NCBI GenBank assembly: GCA_963705285.1
Contig: OY970066.1
Location: 3,844,001 to 3,908,000 of the forward strand
DNA from: JACMLD01 sp963705285
GTDB lineage: Bacteria > Bacteroidota > Bacteroidia > Chitinophagales > Chitinophagaceae
Direction: 5' to 3'
DNA: 64,000 nt
The notes below the pieces were generated by a model that worked only from the letters and a program-made list of their open reading frames with translations, was not told the DNA's origin and did no database searches. The translations under genes and the position numbers were made by a program. Below are positions 26,926 to 35,192 of this stretch, piece by piece. Within the stretch, counting starts at the first letter, position 1, and every line of letters starts with the position of its first letter.

Positions 26926-27831
26926 ATGCAGCAACCTACACTTTTGATTTTAGCCGCCGGAATGGCCTCGCGCTATGGAAGCATGAAACAGATTCAATCG
27001 TTTGGCCCCAGCGGTGAAACCATTGTAGATTATTCAATTTATGATGCCATACGCGCAGGGTTTACAAAAGTTGTTTTTATCATCAGAAAAGAATTTGCTG
27101 CAGATTTTAAAGAAATATTTGAACCAAAACTGAAAGGCAGGGTAGCGGTGGATTATGTTTTTCAAGATCTCAATGCTTTTACAGATGGTTACCAGGTACC
27201 GGCAGACCGTACCAAACCCTGGGGCACTGCACATGCTGTTTTATGCGCTAAAGCAGCTATCAATGAACCGTTTGCAGTTATCAATGCAGATGATTTCTAT
27301 GGCCGGGATGCATTTGAAAAAGCTTATCAGTTTCTTACAAAAGATGCTTCAGAAAAAGTATACTCCATCATAGGATATGATTTACTGAAAACACTGTCAG
27401 ACAATGGTACCGTTAACCGCGGGGTTTGCCAGGTTGATGCAAAAGGAAATCTTACCTCCATTGCAGAGCGCATCAATATATCCCGCCAGAACGGGAAAAT
27501 TATTTGCGATGATAACCAGGAACCCAAAGAATTGCCGCTTCATTCAAGTGTTTCCATGAATTTCTGGTGTTTCACCCCTTCCATTTTTTCTTATTCAGAA
27601 AAATTGTTCAATGATTTTCTGGGCAAGAACCTCAGCAACCTGAAATCAGAATTTTTTATCCCTATTGTGGCAGATGAATTTACCAACAGCGGCACCGGCG
27701 TTATTAAGGTGATACCCACGTCGGCCCAATGGTTTGGCGTAACGTATAAAGAAGACGCGCCGGGTGTTAAGGCAAGCCTGGATGCATTGGTTGAAGCAGG
27801 AGAGTATCCTACCAGTTTGTGGAATTTGTAA
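26926..27831 (+). CDS. Sugar nucleotidyltransferase-like protein
   Basis: 301 residues. The N-terminal Rossmann-like NTP_transferase motif LILAAGMASRYGSMKQ is followed by the metal-binding NADDFYG. The segment PWGTAHAVLCAK is typical of sugar-1-phosphate nucleotidyltransferases. There is no left-handed helix acyltransferase domain. The product is probably an NDP-sugar, but neither sugar nor nucleotide can be assigned. It is monocistronic and followed by repeats. Confidence 0.85.
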   Translation: MQQPTLLILAAGMASRYGSMKQIQSFGPSGETIVDYSIYDAIRAGFTKVVFIIRKEFAADFKEIFEPKLKGRVAVDYVFQDLNAFTDGYQVPADRTKPWGTAHAVLCAKAAINEPFAVINADDFYGRDAFEKAYQFLTKDASEKVYSIIGYDLLKTLSDNGTVNRGVCQVDAKGNLTSIAERINISRQNGKIICDDNQEPKELPLHSSVSMNFWCFTPSIFSYSEKLFNDFLGKNLSNLKSEFFIPIVADEFTNSGTGVIKVIPTSAQWFGVTYKEDAPGVKASLDALVEAGEYPTSLWNL

Positions 27832-27848
27832 GAGGTGTAGTAATTTAC

Positions 27849-27869
27849 AAGTCAAAAGTCAAAAGTCAA
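27849..27869 (+). repeat. Short heptamer array after the nucleotidyltransferase
   Basis: Three identical AAGTCAA units, 18 bases after the stop codon. Confidence 0.6.
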
Positions 27870-27906
27870 AATTTAAAAGATGCGCTGCCTGCCGCTAGAA
27901 ACATAG

Positions 27907-28075
27907 GCGCAGATGCGCAGATTGCGGAATATAAAATTTAACAACCAGCATGTAAAATAACCTCTGCCGCTATTTGCCGGGAGAAACAGCGGAAGATTCG
28001 CAGATTGCAGAAGTAAAATTCAACAACCAGCATGTAAAATAATCTCTGCCGATGTATGCCTAGAGAACACAGCGG
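27907..28075. repeat. Two direct repeats of about 82 bp
   Basis: Diverged copies with the shared block ACAACCAGCATGTAAAATAA at 27941 and 28023, each preceded by GCAGATT-type sequence and followed by CTCTGCCG. The CGCAGATT motif also recurs in the array after the aminotransferase at 31.8-32.4 kb. Confidence 0.75.
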
Positions 28076-28139
28076 CAGAGTAACAATTGAATACCGGGCA
28101 TTTTGTATCGTCACATAAAAATTACTGGAATAAATAATG

Positions 28140-28165
28140 AAAGCCCCATAGCGGGGCTTTCTTGT
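28140..28165. terminator. Bidirectional terminator hairpin
   Basis: AAAGCCCC, a 5-base loop and GGGGCTTT form a perfect 8-bp stem followed by a T-rich tail. It lies between convergent genes and could stop both transcripts. Confidence 0.75.
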
Positions 28166-28190
28166 TTGCATTAATCAGGAATGACTTAAT

Positions 28191-29288
28191 TTATTGGTAG
28201 GTTTTCACCAGGAAAACGCAATCTTCAATTTTTTTAATCTGCTGTGGTCTTTCCATACCTTTTACAGATGAAAGGGTGCTTATTTTAACATTCTGGTAGG
28301 CGGTGTCTTTTTTCAGCTCTTCCAATGATCGGAAGATGTTTTTGGCCGTTACGGCAAACACAAAACCCTGTGCCTGCAACTGGCGTGTGCTAAGTATACC
28401 TACCACTTCGCCGTTTTTATTGAAAACAGGCCCGCCACTGTTACCCGGATTGGCTGCAACAGCAATCTGGCAACTCATGGTATCTCCGTTATATCCGGTG
28501 CTGGCACTCAAATAACCTTCGCCATATACAATTTCATCTCTTGGAAAACCAAGGGTAAAAATTTGTTCGCCTTTATCAGCACCAGTTTTTTTGAAACCAT
28601 AAGGCAGGCTAACAAATGATTTAAACTCGTTATCGTCAATTTTAAGAATGGCCAGATCGCGCTCCTGATCCTCTTTTATGAGTTTGGCTTTAAATTCTTG
28701 CCCTTTGCTTTGCACGATGATGGTTTTGGCGCCTTTAATTACGTGTGCATTGGTAATGAGGTAGCCCTTGGCATCTATAAGAAAACCGGTACCGCCAAAC
28801 TTAAACGTTTCATTTTCCGGAACGCGGCTTACAGCCTTGCTGCTATCTCTTACTTCGTTGGTCAGTATTTTTGTTTGTGCCCTGAGGCTGGATACTTCGC
28901 GGCTCAGCTGCTCAAGTTGGGGTTTCGTATTGGGTGTAAAATAAGCAACCAGTCCGCTCACCGTAATGGCAATGATACCGGCTATAGACGCGGCTACGGC
29001 CCAAACGCGCCTGTATTTCTTAAACATGTCCACCACTTTGGCCTTGGGTGCCATTGTTTTGATGGCGCCTGTGTCCATTAAGTTAGCATGAATATCTTGC
29101 AGGGATGTGCGCAAAGCCTTGCGTTCGCCAAAACTGTTTAACTGCTGAAGGAAAAGGGTTTGTTCAACCACAAACTGGTCTACCTCAGGGTTTGTTTTGC
29201 GAAGTTGGTCAAAGCGTGCCAGCTCTTCTGCGTCCATTTGACCCAGGAGATAGCGCTCTACGGTTTCGGGTAATTGAATATCCTCCAT
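28191..29288 (-). CDS. Membrane-anchored trypsin-like protease with putative anti-sigma N-terminus
   Basis: 365 residues. Residues 1-93 are cytoplasmic and resemble the start of anti-sigma factors (LPETVERYLLGQMDAEELARF). One membrane helix (about 95-117) is followed by a coiled-coil linker (LEQLSREVSSLRAQ) and an HtrA/DegP-like chymotrypsin domain with triad H182 (TNAHVI), D211 (RDLAIL) and S284 (GNSGGP). No PDZ domain follows. It overlaps the ECF sigma gene at TAATG, so the two are co-translated. I infer that it holds the sigma factor and senses the envelope through its protease domain; the inhibitor role is not proven. Confidence 0.85.
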   Translation of the reverse strand: MEDIQLPETVERYLLGQMDAEELARFDQLRKTNPEVDQFVVEQTLFLQQLNSFGERKALRTSLQDIHANLMDTGAIKTMAPKAKVVDMFKKYRRVWAVAASIAGIIAITVSGLVAYFTPNTKPQLEQLSREVSSLRAQTKILTNEVRDSSKAVSRVPENETFKFGGTGFLIDAKGYLITNAHVIKGAKTIIVQSKGQEFKAKLIKEDQERDLAILKIDDNEFKSFVSLPYGFKKTGADKGEQIFTLGFPRDEIVYGEGYLSASTGYNGDTMSCQIAVAANPGNSGGPVFNKNGEVVGILSTRQLQAQGFVFAVTAKNIFRSLEELKKDTAYQNVKISTLSSVKGMERPQQIKKIEDCVFLVKTYQ

Positions 29289-29857
29289 TATTGATCCTTG
29301 TTTTTATGTTGAGCAAAGAATAGTTTCTTTAGTCGCATCAGGCATTTGTATTTCTGGTTCTTGGCATTATCTGCATTGGTGTACCCAAAACTGCCCGCTA
29401 TATCCGTCATACTCTTCTTTTGCAGGTAATAAGCCTCAATAAGACTTTTACAGGGTTCTCCCAGGCTTAGCAGCGATTTTTCCATGGCCTTGAACTGCTC
29501 GTTCAGCAGGTCGTGGTTTTCAACCTCTTCCTCTACCGGTACCGTTTCCTCCATGCTGTCTACCTGGCCACTGTACCGCTGCATTTGTTGTAATCGTTTG
29601 AGCCACAACCGTCTGCTAACAGAATAGATAAATGTTTTGAGCAAACAGTTGAGTTCAAAACTGCCCGATTTTGCCTTCTCGTAGAGCACAATCATCGTTT
29701 CCTGAAAAATATCCCTCGCATCGTCTGCTGAACCGTTGTTGTTGATAATCAACGCCTGCACCATGTTATAATTTTCTGCATAGATGGTTTCGGCGGCTTT
29801 TTTATCGCTGGCGGCAAGTCCTTTCAGTAATTCTTTCTCCTGTGATGCTATTGTCAC
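29288..29857 (-). CDS. ECF-type RNA polymerase sigma factor
   Basis: 189 residues from a GTG start. Region 2 is seen as DDARDIFQETMIVLYEKAKSG with the core-binding helix, and region 4 as CKSLIEAYYLQKKSMTDIAGSFGYTN, with the helix-turn-helix and a following basic segment (NQKYKCLMRLKKLF). The linker is acidic. The gene overlaps the downstream membrane protease by one base, which points to a sigma/anti-sigma type pair. Its target promoters are not visible here; autoregulation is possible. Confidence 0.9.
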   Translation of the reverse strand: MTIASQEKELLKGLAASDKKAAETIYAENYNMVQALIINNNGSADDARDIFQETMIVLYEKAKSGSFELNCLLKTFIYSVSRRLWLKRLQQMQRYSGQVDSMEETVPVEEEVENHDLLNEQFKAMEKSLLSLGEPCKSLIEAYYLQKKSMTDIAGSFGYTNADNAKNQKYKCLMRLKKLFFAQHKNKDQ

Positions 29858-29998
29858 GTATGGCTGTTATTTAATACTCAAATTAACTAATTGTAACCCA
29901 TACAAAGGTTCAAAAAAGTTTTTTTTAAAATCCGGGTTACCTTTTTCTTTTTACCGTATAAAGCTCAAACCATTATTTTACAAACAAAACACAAACAA

Positions 29999-30238
29999 AT
30001 GAAAAAGCTTCTGTTAGTATTAGCCATCGGCGTTGCTGTAGTATCTTGCAATAACTCAACTGAAACTGCTGCTACTGCACCAGTTGAAAACACTGATTCT
30101 CTGGCAAAAGTTGCTGCTGATTCTGCTGCCGCTGCACATGCTGCTGATTCTACTGCTGCTGCTGCAAAAGCTGCTGCTGATTCTGCTGCTGCAAAAGCTG
30201 CTGCTGATTCTGCCGCTGCAAAAGCTAAGAAAAAATAA
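29999..30238 (+). CDS. Small Ala/Asp/Lys-repeat lipoprotein
   Basis: 79 residues. The signal MKKLLLVLAIGVAVVSC has a lipobox with Cys17. The mature part is nearly all Ala, Asp, Ser and Lys, with a repeated unit of the form AAADSAAAK at least three times and a KAKKK end. Such a sequence should form a long helix, in the manner of Braun-type lipoproteins and histone H1-like tails, possibly a periplasmic spacer or peptidoglycan contact. The terminal Lys recalls Lpp but there is no further evidence. It is divergent from the sigma gene. Confidence 0.75.
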   Translation: MKKLLLVLAIGVAVVSCNNSTETAATAPVENTDSLAKVAADSAAAAHAADSTAAAAKAAADSAAAKAAADSAAAKAKKK

Positions 30239-30311
30239 TTTCGCTTAAAGCTTCGCTTATAGCTCGAAAAAATAATTCTACCTTTTTTTCATATGGCAAG
30301 CAATCGTTAGA

Positions 30312-30346
30312 GGCCGTCCTGTTCCCAGGAGGGCTTTCTTTTTTTA
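30312..30346 (+). terminator. Terminator after the Ala-rich lipoprotein
   Basis: GGCCGTCCT and AGGAGGGC pair with one mismatch around a short loop, followed by a T-rich run. The rest of the interval to 30573 holds only the aminotransferase promoter. Confidence 0.6.
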
Positions 30347-30538
30347 AGGCACTAAAGGATTCGAAGAGAAACAAATTAACCGCTAAATATGTGATCTGGT
30401 AACTAACACACATTCGAACGTTTTGCTGGAACCGAGATGTAGATTGTGATATAATCTGGTTTCATCTGGCCGGGTAATACTTGCCGCAAAATTAGCCGCC
30501 AATTCGTTTCTATTCGTGCCTTATTCGCCTGTTATCAC

Positions 30539-30546
30539 TACATTTG
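30539..30546 (+). promoter_or_regulatory. -7 box of the aminotransferase gene
   Basis: TACATTTG matches TAnnTTTG 27 bases before the ATG at 30574. No TTG at -33 spacing; TTCG-type sequences lie there instead. Confidence 0.5.
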
Positions 30547-30573
30547 TGCCCTCAAAAAAAAATAAATATACCA

Positions 30574-31764
30574 ATGGCACTCTCATCAGTATTGCAACGA
30601 TTCAATGAGCCTGAAACTTTGAAAATGGCGAAACTCGGAAGAGAATTAAGAGCAAAAGGAATAGATGTAATTGATTTAAGCCTGGGTGAACCCGATTTTG
30701 ATACACCCGTTCATATAAAGGAGGCGGCAAAAAAAGCAGTAGACGATAATTATTCGCATTATACACCCGTGGCCGGCTACCTTGATTTGCGTGAAGCTGT
30801 TTGTGCCAAATTAAAACGCGATAACAACCTGGATTATAAACCCGAAAACATTGTGGTATCTACCGGTGCCAAACAAAGCCTGGCCAACGCCATATTGGCT
30901 GTGGTAGACGATAATGAAGAAGTAATTATCCCCACGCCGTACTGGGTTACCTACAGCGAACTGGTAAAGATTGCCCGCGGTAAAGTGGTAGAAGTAAGAA
31001 CTACGGTTGAAAACGGATTTAAGATTACGCCGGCAGAACTGGAAGCAGCCATCACTCCCAAAACAAAAATGTTTTTGTTTTCTTCTCCCTGCAACCCCTC
31101 TGGTGCCGTGTATAGCAAATCCGAACTGGAAGCGCTGGCCGCCGTATTTCGTAAACACCCTGCTATTTATATTATTTCCGACGAAATTTATGAATACATC
31201 AACTTTATAGGTAAACATGAAAGCATTGCACAATTCAGCGATTTGAAAGAGCGGATCATTATCATCAACGGATTGAGCAAAGGTTTTGCTATGACCGGCT
31301 GGCGGCTGGGATATATTGCTGCCAATGCGGAAGTAGCAAAGGGTTGCGAAAAATTACAGGGCCAGTTTACCAGTGGTGCTACCGCTGTTACGCAACGTGC
31401 AGCCATTGTTGCACTAACCGGTGACCTTCGGCCTTCTGAAGAAATGACGGAAGAGTTTACCCGCCGCAGACAACGTGTACTGGAAATTATTAAGGAAGTG
31501 CCGGGTGTAAAATGTTTTGAACCCGAGGGCGCTTTTTACATTTTCCCTGATGTAAGCTACTATTTTGGTAAAAGTGATGGTACCAATAATATTACCAATT
31601 CTGCAGATTTTTGTATGTACCTGTTAAATACAGCGCATGTGTCTTCAGTAATGGGCGATGCTTTTGGTGAGCCCAATTGCGTGCGTTTTTCGTTTGCCAA
31701 CAGCATGCAGAATATTGAGCGTGCATGGGTAAGAATTAAAGAGGCACTGGCAAAGTTGAAATAA
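30574..31764 (+). CDS. aspC: Class I aspartate aminotransferase
   Basis: 396 residues from MALSSVLQRFNEPETL; an earlier in-frame start at 30544 would lie on the promoter. It is a PLP enzyme of the aspartate aminotransferase I-gamma type. Visible: LSLGEPDFDTP, VSTGAKQSLANAI for cofactor phosphate, FSSPCNPSGAVYS, SDEIYEYI, the Schiff-base K236 in GLSKGFAMTGWRLGY, and VRFSFANS with the substrate-binding Arg. It interconverts aspartate and oxaloacetate; some homologues also take prephenate. The last codons and stop form the first unit of a downstream tandem array. Confidence 0.9.
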   Translation: MALSSVLQRFNEPETLKMAKLGRELRAKGIDVIDLSLGEPDFDTPVHIKEAAKKAVDDNYSHYTPVAGYLDLREAVCAKLKRDNNLDYKPENIVVSTGAKQSLANAILAVVDDNEEVIIPTPYWVTYSELVKIARGKVVEVRTTVENGFKITPAELEAAITPKTKMFLFSSPCNPSGAVYSKSELEALAAVFRKHPAIYIISDEIYEYINFIGKHESIAQFSDLKERIIIINGLSKGFAMTGWRLGYIAANAEVAKGCEKLQGQFTSGATAVTQRAAIVALTGDLRPSEEMTEEFTRRRQRVLEIIKEVPGVKCFEPEGAFYIFPDVSYYFGKSDGTNNITNSADFCMYLLNTAHVSSVMGDAFGEPNCVRFSFANSMQNIERAWVRIKEALAKLK

Positions 31765-32402
31765 TAATGATGGTATATTTATGGCCGCAGATTCGCAGAT
31801 TAATCACTGTTGATTTGCGGCTTTATCCTGCCCTGCTACCTTGCGTTGCGAGGCATTGCGAAAAGTTGAAATAATAATGGTAGTATTTTTATAGCCGCAG
31901 ATTCGCAGATTAATCACTGTTGATTTGCGGCTTTATGCTGCCCTGCTACCTTAGGTTGCGAGGCATTGCGCAAAGTTGAAATAATAATGGTGGTATTTTT
32001 ATAGCCGCAGATTCGCAGTGTAATGACTGTTGATTTGCGGCTTTATGCTGCCCTGCTAAATTACGTTGCGAGGCATTGGGCAAAGTTGAAATAATAATGA
32101 TGGTATATTTATGGCCGCAGATTCGCAGATTAATCACTGTTGATTTGCGGCTTTATGCTGCCCTGCTACCTTACGTTGCGAGGCATTGGGCAAAATTGAA
32201 ATAATAATGGTAGTATTTTTATAGCCGCAGATTCGCAGCTTAATCACTGTTGATTTGCGGCTTTATGCTGCCCTCGGTTGCGAGGCATTGGGCAAAATTG
32301 AAATAATGATTGCAATATTTTATATAGCCGCAGATTCGCAGATTAATCACTGCTATTTGCGGCTTTATGCGGCCCTGCTACCTTCGGTTGCGAGGCATTG
32401 CA
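31740..32402 (+). repeat. Six-copy tandem array of about 110 bp derived from the aminotransferase 3' end
   Basis: The junction (G/A)TTGAAATAAT recurs at 31754, 31865, 31975, 32085, 32195 and 32296, i.e. 111, 110, 110, 110 and 101 bases apart. The first occurrence is the gene's own final codons and stop, so each unit carries a copy of that end (GAGGCAyTGG, then CAAArTTGAAATAA). Each unit also has an inverted repeat, GCCGCAGATT... and ...GATTTGCGGC, which can form a long hairpin. No ORF of note; fills the gap to the convergent cupin gene. Confidence 0.9.
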
Positions 32403-32409
32403 CAACTTC

Positions 32410-32769
32410 TTATAATTGTTGCAGCGCTTTTTTGGTAAACTCATTGTCTGTATTGCCCGTGTTGACTGTGCCAGCCGGTTCAAACAACAGCACTTCCACT
32501 TCTTCCTGCGCATTTGGGCGATGCGGTGTGCCACGCGGAATGATTAGAAATTCGCCCTCCTTTAATTCAATATTTTTATCGTGCAACTCCATTACAAAAC
32601 TTCCTTTTACTACCAAAAACAGTTCGTCTTCCTCATCGTGATGGTGCCAGGTAAACGGTCCTTTAAATTTTACCAATTTTACATGCTGGCCGTTTAACTC
32701 ACCTACAATTTTCGGATTCCAGTGTTCGCTAAACAAACTAAATTTTTGAGCGAGATTTACTTTTTCCAT
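32410..32769 (-). CDS. Small cupin protein
   Basis: 119 residues, a single cupin beta-barrel. Motif 1 is FTWHHHDEEDELFLVVKG, with His and Glu metal ligands; motif 2 is LKEGEFLIIPRGTPHRP with the last His. Metal-binding is therefore likely, but the substrate is unknown. It sits 23 bases downstream of the DinB/MDMPI gene on the same strand, so the two probably form an operon. Confidence 0.85.
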   Translation of the reverse strand: MEKVNLAQKFSLFSEHWNPKIVGELNGQHVKLVKFKGPFTWHHHDEEDELFLVVKGSFVMELHDKNIELKEGEFLIIPRGTPHRPNAQEEVEVLLFEPAGTVNTGNTDNEFTKKALQQL

Positions 32770-32792
32770 AGCGTCAATTTTTTAAGATATAG

Positions 32793-33629
32793 TTATGCCA
32801 TTACTGCTATCATATCCAGCGCCGGTTCAGCCAGTGCGGTATCTCCGTTAATGAAAACGTGATCCATTACATCCTGCTGCCGCCAGCTTTTAGAAAACAG
32901 TTTCCAGGCTACCGATTGATCAATGGTTGTATGTGATGCTGGGGGTGTATGATTTTCTTTGCTTAATACCCATGTATCTTTTTTGGTGATGTACCAATCA
33001 CCGCCGGCATCGCCCGCAACAGTTACCTGCACCACCGTACCTGCAGGTGCATCAATGGCACGATAGGTATAAGGCAGTGCCATCATAAATGCATCCAGCA
33101 CGGGGTAATACAATTCTCTGGTCATTATACCCGGCTTGCCTACGGCATCACGTATCTGCTGCTGGTGATGCCAGCGTTCGGTATACTCGCGCGCAATATG
33201 AAACCAGTTCACAGAGCTTGATTCGCCCGCCCATGATACCGGAAACATGGCCGGGGCAAAAGGATCCTGCAAAGCCAGTTGTTCACAACATTGCTTGCTG
33301 GTTGTTGCCATTAATGCAGTGAGTACCTGCGGACTTATCCTTTTCATGGCCCTCACCCAATCTGCATTTAACCCATTGAGATAATAAAGCAAATCTTCAT
33401 AACTGTTTATTGCGCCGGGGGGATCGCCCGCGTAGTTATCTCGTAGGATAGAGAGCATCCTTATATTGCCATCGAGCAGGTGGGCCGCCACATCTTTAAC
33501 AGTCCATAATTTGGCAATGGTGGGCCTGTTCCATTCTGCTGTTGTAAGCGACTGGAGTAACAATATCAGCTGTTCTTCCAGCACCGGAAATAAATGTGCT
33601 GTAGGAATCGGTATATTTCTCATAACCAT
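32793..33629 (-). CDS. DinB/MDMPI-fold protein
   Basis: 278 residues; an ATG two codons later (33623) is equally possible. The N-terminal four-helix bundle shows the metal-ligand pattern LWTVKDVAAHLLDGNIR with a His, and later REYTERWHHQQQIRDAV, as in the maleylpyruvate isomerase N-terminal (mycothiol-dependent) and DinB families. The C-terminal part (TVVQVTVAGDAGGDWYI ... AWKLFSKSW) looks like the small C-terminal MDMPI domain. Bacteroidota do not make mycothiol, so another thiol or activity is likely. Probable operon with the cupin. Confidence 0.8.
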   Translation of the reverse strand: MVMRNIPIPTAHLFPVLEEQLILLLQSLTTAEWNRPTIAKLWTVKDVAAHLLDGNIRMLSILRDNYAGDPPGAINSYEDLLYYLNGLNADWVRAMKRISPQVLTALMATTSKQCCEQLALQDPFAPAMFPVSWAGESSSVNWFHIAREYTERWHHQQQIRDAVGKPGIMTRELYYPVLDAFMMALPYTYRAIDAPAGTVVQVTVAGDAGGDWYITKKDTWVLSKENHTPPASHTTIDQSVAWKLFSKSWRQQDVMDHVFINGDTALAEPALDMIAVMA

Positions 33630-33664
33630 TCAAAACTACAGCATCTGTTGTATTTTTAGCGCAC

Positions 33665-34618
33665 ATGACAGACGAAGAAAAGATACAAATGTTCAGCAAT
33701 CGGCTTACAAAAGTATTCCGGCATTTAGGCAAGCAGGCCAAACGCCAGGGCATTAGTTGTTACCGGATTTATGACCGCGACCTGCCGGAATTTCCATTGA
33801 TTATTGATGCGTATGAAGATAAAATTTATTTGTCTGAGTACAGGGCCAAACACCACCTCACCGAAGAGCAGTATGAAGCATGGCTGCAACAGAGCCTGCA
33901 GGTGATTGCCACCGTTACACAGGTGCCCGATGAAAATATTTTTTTAAAACAACGCAAGCGTAAAACAGGAAGGCAGGATCAATACCAGAAAACAGGAGAG
34001 GAGATGGAATTTTTTACGGTACACGAAGCCGGACTGCAGTTTAAAGTAAACCTGTCTGATTACCTTGATACGGGCTTGTTCCTCGACCACAGGATTACCC
34101 GTGCCATGGTGCGCGAACAATCAAAAGACAAAAACGTATTGAACCTGTTTTGCTATACCGGTTCTTTCTCTGTGTATGCGGCGGCGGGTGGCGCCGCGTC
34201 TGTTGTGTCTGTGGATTTGTCGAAGACCTACCTGTCATGGGCAGCCGATAATTTTCTGCTGAATGGATTTAATAATGATGCTGCTTACCAGTTTGTACAT
34301 GCAGATGTACTGCAATACCTGGATGAGCTGCCGCCAGCTGGTTTCGACATCATCATTCTTGACCCGCCCACTTTCAGTAACAGTAAGCGTATGAAAGATT
34401 TTTTAGACATTCAACAAGATCATGTTACACTGATCAATCAATGTATACGGGTGTTAAAGCCGGGCGGATTCTTATATTTCAGTACCAATTATACAAAGTT
34501 TCAGCTGGCGTCAGCATCCATTCATTCTTCCAGCATTACAGACATTACCAAGGCCACCACGCCATTTGACTTTGAAGGAAAATTGCGGAGATGGTGTTTT
34601 AGGATAGTTAAGAGTTAA
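33665..34618 (+). CDS. RlmK-like 23S rRNA methyltransferase
   Basis: 317 residues. The opening NRLTKVFRHLGKQAKRQGISCYRIYDRDLPEFPL and a C-terminal class I SAM domain (NLFCYTGSFSVYAAAGGAASVVSVDLS, then IIILDPPTFSNS with the NPPY-like DPPTF) match the C-terminal half of RlmL/RlmK, which makes m7G2069 in E. coli 23S rRNA. The N-terminal THUMP half of RlmL is absent, so this is a stand-alone RlmK-type enzyme. The last two codons and the stop are part of a heptamer array. Confidence 0.87.
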   Translation: MTDEEKIQMFSNRLTKVFRHLGKQAKRQGISCYRIYDRDLPEFPLIIDAYEDKIYLSEYRAKHHLTEEQYEAWLQQSLQVIATVTQVPDENIFLKQRKRKTGRQDQYQKTGEEMEFFTVHEAGLQFKVNLSDYLDTGLFLDHRITRAMVREQSKDKNVLNLFCYTGSFSVYAAAGGAASVVSVDLSKTYLSWAADNFLLNGFNNDAAYQFVHADVLQYLDELPPAGFDIIILDPPTFSNSKRMKDFLDIQQDHVTLINQCIRVLKPGGFLYFSTNYTKFQLASASIHSSSITDITKATTPFDFEGKLRRWCFRIVKS

Positions 34619-34720
34619 GAGTTGAGAGTTAAGAGTTAAGAGTTAAGAGTTAAGCGTTAAAAGTTCGAAAGTTCGCGGATGGCGAACTTCCGAACTTTCG
34701 AACTTTCGAACTTTTAAGTT
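34606..34720. repeat. Heptamer arrays between convergent methyltransferase and HEAT genes
   Basis: The plus-oriented part (34606-34680) has AGTTAAG units in strict 7-base phase, then CGTTAAA, AGTTCGA and AAGTTCG; the first units overlap the gene's last codons and stop. The inverted part (34683-34714) is four CGAACTT-core units with 8-base spacing. The AGTTCG and CGAACT parts are complementary, so the junction can form a hairpin. Confidence 0.85.
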
Positions 34721-34722
34721 GA

Positions 34723-35178
34723 CTATAGTTTGTCCATTACCTGTTTGGACAAAGTTTTTAAATGCTCATTCGGTTCTTTTGCATGCATTTGTCTCACTTT
34801 TTCTTTCAGCCCGGAAAATTTGGAAGCTTCCACGGTTTTTAATGCAAACTTTTTTACACCTATGTCATCATCGTCTAACAATTTATCTAGAATCTTTTCT
34901 GCAGCGGGGCGGCTGCTCATATTTCTCAAAGCATGTGATGCCGCTACACGCAATACAGGATTACTGCTTTTGGCAGCTTTTTCCACACCGGCAAAAGCGC
35001 GGTCGTCATTCATAAATCCCAGGCAACTAATTGCCTTGGTGGCAATGGCGGGGTTGGGGTCAACCGCCAGTTCGTTTAGTAAGGGTATATCATCTTTGCT
35101 CAGCCTTGCAACAATTTCCGGGTAGTCGGGCTCGTCCAGGTTGATCATTTTTATGAGTTCATCTTTTGTATGTGCCAT
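34723..35178 (-). CDS. HEAT-repeat protein
   Basis: 151 residues. Paired helices repeat about every 31 residues (LLNELAVDPNPAIATKAISCLGFM, FAGVEKAAKSSNPVLRVAASHALRNM, ILDKLLDDDDIGVKKFALKTVE), a compact HEAT/PBS-lyase-like stack used for protein binding. No signal peptide and no catalytic motif. It lies 14 bases downstream of the lectin-protease gene on the same strand and so is probably co-transcribed. It may be a partner or inhibitor of that protein; this is inference from position only. Confidence 0.82.
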   Translation of the reverse strand: MAHTKDELIKMINLDEPDYPEIVARLSKDDIPLLNELAVDPNPAIATKAISCLGFMNDDRAFAGVEKAAKSSNPVLRVAASHALRNMSSRPAAEKILDKLLDDDDIGVKKFALKTVEASKFSGLKEKVRQMHAKEPNEHLKTLSKQVMDKL

Positions 35179-35192
35179 AATAGTAGTTTTAA

